From: an uncultured Bacillota bacterium
GTDB taxonomy: Bacteria > Bacillota > Clostridia > Peptostreptococcales > Anaerovoracaceae
Assembly: GCA_946408315.1 (NCBI GenBank)
Contig: CAMJRV010000232.1
Coordinates: 1-5,014, forward strand
Reading direction: 5' to 3'
DNA: 5,014 nt
Shown: piece by piece, positions 1 to 5,014 of the stretch
How positions within the stretch are numbered: position 1 is the first letter of the stretch
Layout: every line of letters starts with the position of its first letter
Notes under the pieces: model-generated
Databases searched by the model: none
What the model was told of the DNA's origin: nothing
The model's input: only the letters and a program-made list of their open reading frames with translations
Translations under genes and position numbers: made by a program

Positions 1-1
1 C

Positions 2-94
2 CCTAATACCCCTCGAATTTCCCCGAAAAAACTGATTTCTTTATTTTTAACGATCATAATGATTGTTGGCTTGGTCCCGGCGACGGCCTTTGCG
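2..94 (+). other. Signal peptide coding region, N-terminus off-window
   Basis: The frame read from base 2 gives a basic pair (KK, bases 26-31), then a hydrophobic run starting LISLF and continuing through the Met at base 59. It ends in VPATAFA followed by AFDG. This is the n-h-c layout of a Sec signal peptide with an AxA signal peptidase I site, cleaved most likely after the Ala encoded at 92-94. There is no Shine-Dalgarno-like sequence in the T-rich stretch just before base 59, which agrees with that ATG being internal. A few N-terminal residues are missing. Confidence 0.88.
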
Positions 95-3000
95 GCATTT
101 GATGGAGTGAGCGATCCTATTGTGGAGGGTTCGGCTGCCATCGACGTTCTCATCAACGCGGGCACCAACTCCACCGTATTGGCCAGCGAGTTGTCCGGCC
201 CCTTATATACGAAGCTGAGAGAGCGCCTGGATTTACTGGGCCTTGGAGACGTTACGGTTCGCATCAGCACTCCCAAGGTAGGGCTGAACACCGCCGACAC
301 CAGCGATTGGTATGTCTATGACCATTACGACAAGGCCTGGTATGCCAATGCAGCCGCATGGGGAGCTCCAGGTGCCGTAGGGGCGGGCGCCGATACCACA
401 CTGCGTCCGTATTTTGCGAATGCGCTCACTCCGGACGCCAATGTAAAAACGGGAACGGGTCCCAATGGCACTATGACGGCAACAGAAATAAATAACTTGG
501 CCAAGAACAGTAATCACGTTCCGAAAATGACTATCCAGCAGTGGGTGGCAGGGCCAAAGCCCAAAACCTATTCTAACAACGAGGTCACCCTCGGCTCCTT
601 TGAGCAGCACATCTACAATCACGTAGACGCCAATGTGGCCTACATGGATTTTGTGGGGTATTATACTGGCTCCTACTCAGATTTCATGCTCTATCCCTGC
701 ACATCTCAGGAATCGAAACAGGTGACCTTTGACATTAACTCTACCAATGTCAACGCCCACTCGTTGAACGGCGCTGGGTTTTTGATCAATGCCGGTATCG
801 ACAGCAGCAAAAATCTGGTGGGCTACTATCTCTATTACGCGTTCTCCAGCACCAGTACCCCCGCCTCGGTTTCCCTATATCAAATCAATAGCAATGTCAA
901 GGCGGCAGACATCCATAACGCCGCCACTGGCTCTACCTCTGGTTCGACTGCCGATTCAACCGGCATTATCAAAAAAAGCACGAAACTAATGGGCCAGAAC
1001 ATCGATTCCGCTAAATGGAGCTCTCAAATGAGCGTTCGGCTGACCATCACACCAACTCAGGTTCTGGTGGAGCAAAAGCCGAAGGCCGGCACAGAGGATT
1101 ATGTGACAGTGATCAATCAGAGTGTTGCGAATAGCGGGCAGAAAGGCTTCGGACCCATTGTGCATTATAAGGAGTCCGGCCATGCCTGTGTCCGTGCGTC
1201 CCAGTTCACCTATTCCAACCTCAAGATGGCGTATATCGCCCAGTCGGATGATATCTTTGATGTGCTGTCCCAGGCCAACTATCTGCAAGACTCGGAAAAG
1301 TATTTTATCGATCTCACCGACGACGGAGAAAACCGCGCCCTGACTACAGACGAGGACGGCTTCGACGCCGCTGCGTATATGCAGGCAAAGGAGATCCGCT
1401 ATATCACCAACCATAACAACGCGCTGGTGGGAACCGACAGTCCCCTGGGGAGCAACGGCACGACTCTGGGCGGCGAGGCTAATATTAACGAGTTAGCGAA
1501 TAAGATCGCCGACTACATTGCCAACCAGCACGGTAAGCCCTTTGCGACTCCTTCTGACGAAGACAAGCTGCCTCTTTCAGCTCCCGTGGCCCTTTTGTCC
1601 CTGGTCAGGGAAAGAGTAGACGATGACAAGACTCCGACAAAATATGTGGATATTGTCAGGCGTGATCTGATCACAGGCGAACTCCCCATCTACTTCTACG
1701 ATGTAAAGTCTGAGCCTTCCGACGGTAAAACCATCGACGTCTACCACTACACTATCACGTATCCTGACGGCAGGACGGATACTTTCAGCACGACCACACC
1801 GAATGATAAGCTACTGAAGATGACCAACAACCCGACTGATTGGCCTTTGGGTAAATATTCGGTGACCCTTACCGTTACTGACAGCAGCAGCAAAACCTCC
1901 GCTCCCGTTACGGTGAATTTCACAGTGGCTGGAGATACGGTCGCACCTGTGGTTTCCATTAATATTACGGATTCAGCGGCGGAACTGACTTTTGAAAATC
2001 CCGGGATCAACTCCGATACCACTTATATATCCGCCCTCGATTCCTATGCGGCGGTAATCAATACCAGCAATGCAAAACCGGCCACGCCGGGTTCGGAGTC
2101 CTTCATCGCTGTCGAAGTCACGTCAGCTTCCGTCAATTTTAACGACTTGAATCCGGGAACTTATTATGTTCATGCGTTCCTGAAGGATGCCGCCGGCAAC
2201 GTAGGATATGCGGTGCAGCCGGTTACCATTATCAAAAAGCCCCAGAAGCTTGAAGGCACTAAAAAGTATATCTTTGAAGCAGGCGTTGATAAAGGCGCCA
2301 ACCTTGACTTTACCGTCACTTCGTCAGCCTTCAACGTGGCGACAGATGCGCTTGGAGAAATTATATATACGGTAACGTCAAATCCAAATAGCGTCATATC
2401 CCTTTCCGAAGCCGGATTGACTGTCGGCAGCCGTTTGGGAGAAGCTCTGATTGCGGTCAAGGCAGCCGAGACTACCTCACACCGCGAGGCGGCCGAGCAG
2501 ATTACGGTCAAGGTTGTGCTGCCTTTCACGGTTACGATGGATATCAGAGACTATACCACAAGCACGGGGATTACGATTGTTCCCGGATATCTTGACGAGG
2601 GAAATTTCGGTGTCAGCGATACCCGCGAGCTGAAATACCGCAAGGTCGGGACCGAGGACTGGATTATTGTGGACGGATGGGACTGGAAAGCCCCTTACAC
2701 CATCGATTTCAGCGAACTGACCGCCGGAGCGGAGTACGAGATTTCTCTCTCCGGACAGAACAACAGAGAGATCCCCACCAAGTCTGATGCGACCCTTATT
2801 TTCAAAGTACCTGGCGACTCAGTGGGCGAGGGAACGACCTCCGTTGATCTTGAAGACACAACGTCGGGCGAGCCGTACACCGTATCCATCCGAACCGGTG
2901 AAACGGTGCTGGATTCCGTCGTTGTGACCGGAACCGGCGGTGACATTGAAGTCCCTGCATTTGAGGGTCTGTTCGACGGCTTCTATAATATCGTTGTGGA

Positions 3001-4657
3001 ATATGGCGATGAAGTGGTCACAAGTCTGATTGAGATCAGAGATGGCAAGCAGATTCCCGAGAAGCTTACGGTAAAGGTTGGATCGAGAAGTACGCGGGTC
3101 AAACTTGGCAACGCAAAGAGCCCCAACGTTGTGGTGGATGGCCTGAACTCACTGTTTGATGCCGGTGCTCAGGTGGCGAATAACGAGGGCGGAATTACCG
3201 GGGACGACAACGATGCCGTGGATAGTCGAGGGGGCTCCGCTCTGATCGAACTCATTTCCACCGGACTTGACGAAGCAGATGTTCCGGATGATGCCGCACG
3301 GATCAACGAGATAAAAAACAATCAGAAGATCGCGATGATTCTCGACCTGTCGCTTTACAAGACGATACGGGAACAGGATGAGGCAAGGGGACTTAAAAGT
3401 CAGCTGACGTCCAGTTCCAAGCTGATCACCGTAGCCATACCCCTCGGCGACATAAACCGTACCAACCTGAAGGCATATCGTGTCCACGAGGGTAATGCCT
3501 GGGAGATTCCGGGAGCGACCTCAGATGGGAGCGGCGGCTACGTTTGGAAGAATGACTATGTTCTGCCCGTTCCTGCTCCTGACGGCACCACCCTGACGAA
3601 AGGGAATCCGGTCGGGGATGAAGAATTTGTGGTTTTCACCGCCGACTACGCGGTGCTTCACGTAAATAAATTTTCCACCTATGCGATCGGATATACGCCT
3701 TCCAGCGATTCTAAAAGTTCGTCGCATTCCTCCTCGTCTTCTTCAACAGCGCGGGATGTGACGGTGGGTGAAGCTCCTCACGGAAAGGTTACCTCGGACG
3801 CTTCCTCACAGAAGGCGGGAAGCACGGTAACCATTACGGTTACTCCGGATAACGGTTATACGCTCGGCAGTCTGAGCATCCGTGATTCCGAGGGCAATCT
3901 CGTATCATACACGAAGAACAGCGATGGAACGTACCGGTTTACCATGCCTTCCAGCGCCGTTACGATAAAGGCCGACTTTGTAAAAGGGGCCGCCGCTCCG
4001 ATCGCGACCGGTGTTGCGGACTGGCTGATTACGGGCGATCATATCAGATATATGATCGGAGATGATAAGGGCTTCTTCAATCCCGGCAAAAATATGACTC
4101 GGGCAGAGGCGGCGCAGATGTTCTATAACCTTCTGCTCAATAAGGATGTCAAAAGCACGAAGAGCTTTTCCGATGTACCTGCCGGAGCATGGTATCGGAA
4201 TGCTGTGGAAACGCTGGCCACCCTGGATATCGTCACCGGCGATAACGGGAAATACAGGGCAAATCAGTATATTACCAGAGCTGAGTTTACCGCCATCGCC
4301 ATGCGGTTTGCCGCCGTTACCGACGGAACGGCAAGCTTCAGCGATGTGACCGGCTCCCATTGGGCATACCGCTATATCATGTCTGCGGCGGGATACGGCT
4401 GGATTAACGGCTATTCGGACGGAACGTACAAGCCTCAGGCACTGATTACCCGTTCCGAAGTCGTTACGATCGTCAACCACATGCTGGGCCGAAGCGCCGA
4501 CAAGGCATATATTGACAACAACCTCGGAACTCTGAGACGCTTCCCGGATGTGACCGACAGCAGCTATTGGGCTTACTACGGCATCTTTGAAGCGACAAAC
4601 GCACACGAGCACGAACTTTCGAGCGGCCAGGAAACCTGGACAGGCGTTTCCGAGTAA
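2..4657 (+). CDS. Large secreted SLH-domain surface protein, 5' partial
   Basis: This is a modular surface protein with at least 1551 residues visible. The frame is open from base 2 with no ATG, GTG or TTG before base 59. The start is therefore outside the window, and the ATG at 59 falls inside the signal peptide. Numbering from that ATG, the order is: signal peptide to about A12; N-terminal region 15-205; probable LamG-like beta-sandwich 205-395; alpha/beta-looking segment 396-500; PKD-like module 520-625; Ig/FN3-like module 626-725; Big/cadherin-like module 728-820; FN3-like module 824-918; beta module 927-993; conserved module 998-1212; serine linker 1215-1230; InlB-B-repeat-like module 1233-1308; three SLH domains 1318-1482; and an SLH-like cap 1494-1519. 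SLH domains bind pyruvylated secondary wall polymer, so the protein probably sits on the cell wall and extends outward. I see no catalytic motif and no LPXTG. Adhesion or an S-layer-associated structural role is inferred. The family is confident, the precise function unknown. Tandem in-frame stops lie at 4655 and 4670. Confidence 0.93.
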   Translation, partial: PNTPRISPKKLISLFLTIIMIVGLVPATAFAAFDGVSDPIVEGSAAIDVLINAGTNSTVLASELSGPLYTKLRERLDLLGLGDVTVRISTPKVGLNTADTSDWYVYDHYDKAWYANAAAWGAPGAVGAGADTTLRPYFANALTPDANVKTGTGPNGTMTATEINNLAKNSNHVPKMTIQQWVAGPKPKTYSNNEVTLGSFEQHIYNHVDANVAYMDFVGYYTGSYSDFMLYPCTSQESKQVTFDINSTNVNAHSLNGAGFLINAGIDSSKNLVGYYLYYAFSSTSTPASVSLYQINSNVKAADIHNAATGSTSGSTADSTGIIKKSTKLMGQNIDSAKWSSQMSVRLTITPTQVLVEQKPKAGTEDYVTVINQSVANSGQKGFGPIVHYKESGHACVRASQFTYSNLKMAYIAQSDDIFDVLSQANYLQDSEKYFIDLTDDGENRALTTDEDGFDAAAYMQAKEIRYITNHNNALVGTDSPLGSNGTTLGGEANINELANKIADYIANQHGKPFATPSDEDKLPLSAPVALLSLVRERVDDDKTPTKYVDIVRRDLITGELPIYFYDVKSEPSDGKTIDVYHYTITYPDGRTDTFSTTTPNDKLLKMTNNPTDWPLGKYSVTLTVTDSSSKTSAPVTVNFTVAGDTVAPVVSINITDSAAELTFENPGINSDTTYISALDSYAAVINTSNAKPATPGSESFIAVEVTSASVNFNDLNPGTYYVHAFLKDAAGNVGYAVQPVTIIKKPQKLEGTKKYIFEAGVDKGANLDFTVTSSAFNVATDALGEIIYTVTSNPNSVISLSEAGLTVGSRLGEALIAVKAAETTSHREAAEQITVKVVLPFTVTMDIRDYTTSTGITIVPGYLDEGNFGVSDTRELKYRKVGTEDWIIVDGWDWKAPYTIDFSELTAGAEYEISLSGQNNREIPTKSDATLIFKVPGDSVGEGTTSVDLEDTTSGEPYTVSIRTGETVLDSVVVTGTGGDIEVPAFEGLFDGFYNIVVEYGDEVVTSLIEIRDGKQIPEKLTVKVGSRSTRVKLGNAKSPNVVVDGLNSLFDAGAQVANNEGGITGDDNDAVDSRGGSALIELISTGLDEADVPDDAARINEIKNNQKIAMILDLSLYKTIREQDEARGLKSQLTSSSKLITVAIPLGDINRTNLKAYRVHEGNAWEIPGATSDGSGGYVWKNDYVLPVPAPDGTTLTKGNPVGDEEFVVFTADYAVLHVNKFSTYAIGYTPSSDSKSSSHSSSSSSTARDVTVGEAPHGKVTSDASSQKAGSTVTITVTPDNGYTLGSLSIRDSEGNLVSYTKNSDGTYRFTMPSSAVTIKADFVKGAAAPIATGVADWLITGDHIRYMIGDDKGFFNPGKNMTRAEAAQMFYNLLLNKDVKSTKSFSDVPAGAWYRNAVETLATLDIVTGDNGKYRANQYITRAEFTAIAMRFAAVTDGTASFSDVTGSHWAYRYIMSAAGYGWINGYSDGTYKPQALITRSEVVTIVNHMLGRSADKAYIDNNLGTLRRFPDVTDSSYWAYYGIFEATNAHEHELSSGQETWTGVSE
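671..1241 (+). other. Probable LamG-like beta-sandwich module of surface protein
   Basis: Residues 205-395 (numbered from the ATG at 59) open with a DFMLYP motif. They continue with alternating hydrophobic strands around LNGAGFLINAGI and LVGYYLYYAF, and close with GFGPIVHY and QFTYSNLKMAY. I recall similar strings in other large clostridial SLH and LPXTG surface proteins, where the region looks like a concanavalin/LamG-type fold. That assignment is from memory and fold impression, not from an alignment. Both cysteines of the protein, C214 and C377, lie in this module. A carbohydrate or host-ligand binding role is possible but not shown. Confidence 0.45.
1616..2803 (+). other. Tandem PKD/Ig/FN3-like beta modules
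   Basis: Residues 520-915 look like four successive beta-sandwich modules of 90-105 residues. The first is PKD-like, with PLGKYSVTLTVTDSSSKTS near its end. The second begins at DTVAPVVSI and ends near YYVHAFLKDAAGNVGYAV, a pattern typical of bacterial Ig-like and FN3-like repeats in extracellular proteins. The third (728-820) resembles Big or cadherin-like modules. The fourth (824-918) is FN3-like, with LTAGAEYEISLSGQN. They most likely form a rigid stalk that holds the N-terminal region away from the wall. The individual family names are tentative, and the boundaries are approximate. Confidence 0.5.
3050..3694 (+). other. Conserved module ending in FSTYAIGY, pre-SLH
   Basis: Residues 998-1212 include IAMILDLSLYKTI, LITVAIPLGDI and a YRVHEGNAWEIPG segment. 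They finish with VNKFSTYAIGY directly before the serine linker. This kind of ending, in which a hydrophobic strand is followed by KFSTYAIGY-like residues, recurs just before SLH domains or sortase signals in clostridial surface proteins, as I remember them. I know of no enzymatic activity for it. It is probably a structural beta-rich module. Confidence 0.45.
3701..3748 (+). other. Serine-rich linker
   Basis: Residues 1215-1230 consist of twelve serines with single D, K, H and T residues, including a run of six serines after the histidine. The composition suggests a flexible, possibly glycosylated spacer between the stalk and the wall-binding end. Glycosylation is inference only. The serine codons are mixed (TCC, TCG, TCT, TCA, AGC, AGT), so this is not a simple DNA repeat. 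Confidence 0.8.
3755..3982 (+). other. InlB B-repeat-like (Flg_new-type) module
   Basis: Residues 1233-1308 follow the pattern of the divergent InlB B-repeat family. A first strand with a HGKVTS turn is followed by AGSTVTITVTPDNGYTLGSL, a strand-turn segment with YRFTMPSSAVTIKADF, and then the next domain. The GSTVTITVTPDNGY and FTMPSSAVTIKADF motifs are the recognisable hallmarks. Such modules are common spacers in Firmicute surface proteins. Confidence 0.75.
4010..4615 (+). other. Three SLH domains plus a partial fourth motif
   Basis: SLH1 spans residues 1318-1363, SLH2 1368-1420 and SLH3 1425-1482. Each carries the polymer-binding signature: TRAE at 1347-1350, TRAE at 1406-1409 and TRSE at 1464-1467. 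SLH2 and SLH3 begin with the usual FSDV, and SLH3 has GYSDGTYKP. SLH1 lacks the FSDV opening. A fourth copy begins (FPDVTDSSYWAYYGIFEA, from 1495) but ends in a short tail without its TR(A/S)E half. Three SLH domains usually fold into one trimeric wall-polymer-binding unit. The C-terminal cap form is familiar in Clostridia, so I do not read it as a truncation. Confidence 0.93.
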
Positions 4658-4700
4658 TCAGTTAATTATTAGATAGAAAGCAAGTCAATTCTTGCAAGAT

Positions 4701-4754
4701 AAAGCGCAACCCCGTACAGAGAAAGCTTTCTTTGTGCGGGGTTGCGTTTTATTT
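4701..4754 (+). terminator. Strong intrinsic terminator after the SLH protein gene
   Basis: The arm at 4701-4723 pairs with 4728-4750 around an AGCT loop, giving 23 pairs. Twenty are Watson-Crick and three are G-U wobbles (4704/4747, 4715/4736, 4719/4732). The core is a perfect ten-base inverted repeat, CGCAACCCCG against CGGGGTTGCG. A T-rich tail, TTTTATTT, starts at 4747. It lies 43 bases after the stop codon. The opposite strand has only a weak T tract (TTTATCTT), so it should work mainly for rightward transcription. It separates the surface protein gene from spoIIAA. Confidence 0.9.
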
Positions 4755-4759
4755 CGACA
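4753..4759 (-). promoter_or_regulatory. Spo0A box (0A box) upstream of spoIIAA
   Basis: The minus strand reads TGTCGAA, a perfect match to the Spo0A binding consensus TGNCGAA. The flanking bases (minus strand 4751-4763, GTTTTGTCGAAAT) also fit the extended T-rich/A-rich form. It lies 81 bases before the spoIIAA start codon. Spo0A~P is known to activate the spoIIA operon in Bacillus subtilis, so the location fits. A weaker 5-of-7 match on the same strand is at 4789-4795. Confidence 0.7.
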
Positions 4760-4789
4760 AAACTAGAACCAAATCTCCTGAATATCTCA

Positions 4790-4818
4790 GCGACAGGCTG
4801 TGGACAAGCATGTATAAT
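4790..4818 (+). promoter_or_regulatory. Candidate spoIIAA promoter
   Basis: TATAAT at 4813-4818 is a perfect sigma-A -10 hexamer. GCGACA at 4790-4795 matches TTGACA at four of six positions with a 17-base spacer. A weak -35 is typical of activator-dependent promoters. Transcription would begin near 4825, leaving a leader of only about 15 bases. In B. subtilis this operon uses sigma-H. ACAGGCTGT at 4793-4801 resembles the sigma-H -35 element, but its matching -10 is imperfect and the spacer is 10 bases, so sigma-H use is not excluded. Confidence 0.6.
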
Positions 4819-4824
4819 AGTGCA

Positions 4825-4832
4825 GAGGGGGG
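4825..4832 (+). promoter_or_regulatory. Ribosome binding site of spoIIAA
   Basis: The purine tract GAGGGGGG lies seven bases before the ATG at 4840 and can pair with the anti-Shine-Dalgarno sequence. It fixes the spoIIAA start at 4840, which also matches the expected N-terminal length of the family. Confidence 0.8.
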
Positions 4833-4839
4833 TTTTTAT

Positions 4840-5014
4840 ATGCAGATAGAATTTGAAATGACCGACGATATTTTGATTGCAAATCTTGACGGTGAGCTGG
4901 ACCATCATACCTCGTCTTTGGTCAGAGAAGAAATCGACAAAACAGTAGATGCCTTTCATTCAAAACATCTCATCTTTAACTTTAAAAAAGTGACCTTTAT
5001 GGATAGTTCCGGAA
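4840..5014 (+). CDS. spoIIAA: Anti-sigma F factor antagonist SpoIIAA, 3' partial
   Basis: SpoIIAA is the STAS-domain anti-anti-sigma factor of sporulation. When unphosphorylated it binds the anti-sigma factor and kinase SpoIIAB, freeing sigma-F in the forespore. SpoIIE removes its phosphate. Fifty-eight codons are present of the usual roughly 110. The diagnostic GELDHHT motif is at residues 18-24 and FMDSSG at 53-58. Aligned from memory with B. subtilis SpoIIAA there is a constant two-residue offset and no gap between these motifs, so S56 (codon 5005-5007) corresponds to phosphoacceptor Ser58. The ATG at 4840 follows a good ribosome binding site. The gene has its own promoter and Spo0A box and would head a spoIIAA-spoIIAB-sigF operon beyond the edge. 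Its visible part is about 37% GC, lower than most of the surface protein gene. General STAS antagonists such as RsbV are a less likely alternative because of GELDHHT. Confidence 0.93.
   Translation, partial: MQIEFEMTDDILIANLDGELDHHTSSLVREEIDKTVDAFHSKHLIFNFKKVTFMDSSG

Noticed and set aside
1313..1372. Acidic stretch DDGENRALTTDEDGFD resembling an EF-hand or dockerin loop
   Set aside because: The spacing of acidic residues does not fit the 12-residue calcium loop and there is no second copy, so dockerin or EF-hand is not supported.
3905..4612. 235-codon open frame on the minus strand
   Set aside because: It lies antisense inside the SLH-coding region, which has clear protein motifs on the + strand. 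The minus frame gives no recognisable domain.
4680..4695. Small inverted repeat GCAAG/CTTGC with a six-base spacer
   Set aside because: Five base pairs with no T tract next to a far stronger hairpin. It is too weak to call as a terminator or regulatory site.
4763..4783. Possible sigma-H promoter using GAAT at 4780-4783
   Set aside because: No AGGA-type -35 element occurs at the required 11-12 base spacing. The nearest match (AGAA at 4765) leaves only a five-base gap.
4669..4959. 96-codon open frame on the minus strand
   Set aside because: It runs antisense through the terminator, the spoIIAA promoter and the spoIIAA start, whose + strand motifs are unmistakable. Its product resembles nothing I know.
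1..5014. Mobile element, CRISPR array, toxin-antitoxin or defence system
   Set aside because: No transposase, repeat-spacer pattern, terminal repeats or small paired genes were seen. The window is filled by one surface gene, a short intergenic region and spoIIAA.

Overview
The window looks like the chromosome of an endospore-forming Firmicute of the Clostridia type, with moderate GC. Two things point there. The first is a very large secreted protein ending in S-layer homology (SLH) domains. The second is the start of spoIIAA, the sporulation anti-anti-sigma factor gene, with a Spo0A box upstream of it. The Clostridia placement (for example Oscillospiraceae or Lachnospiraceae-like) rests on the style of the SLH protein and is an inference.

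Bases 2-4657 are one continuous + strand reading frame that enters from the left edge. It encodes a modular cell-surface protein. In order it carries a signal peptide, a large N-terminal region with a probable beta-sandwich, a chain of PKD/Ig/FN3-like modules, a conserved module ending in a FSTYAIGY motif, a serine linker, an InlB-B-repeat-like module, three SLH domains and a partial fourth SLH motif. The ATG at base 59 lies inside the signal peptide, so the true start is left of the window.

Bases 4658-4839 are intergenic. They hold a strong intrinsic terminator (stem 4701-4750). A perfect Spo0A box on the minus strand (4753-4759) sits almost against its T-rich tail. Further on are a perfect TATAAT -10 hexamer (4813-4818) and a purine-rich ribosome binding site (4825-4832).

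Bases 4840-5014 are the first 58 codons of spoIIAA, cut by the right edge just after the phosphorylatable DSSG motif. spoIIAB and sigF would be expected next, outside the window.

The two genes share a strand, but the terminator and the separate promoter argue that they are independent transcription units. I found no mobile element, CRISPR array, RNA gene or clearly new system. The least explained parts are the N-terminal third of the surface protein and the layout of the spoIIAA control region.
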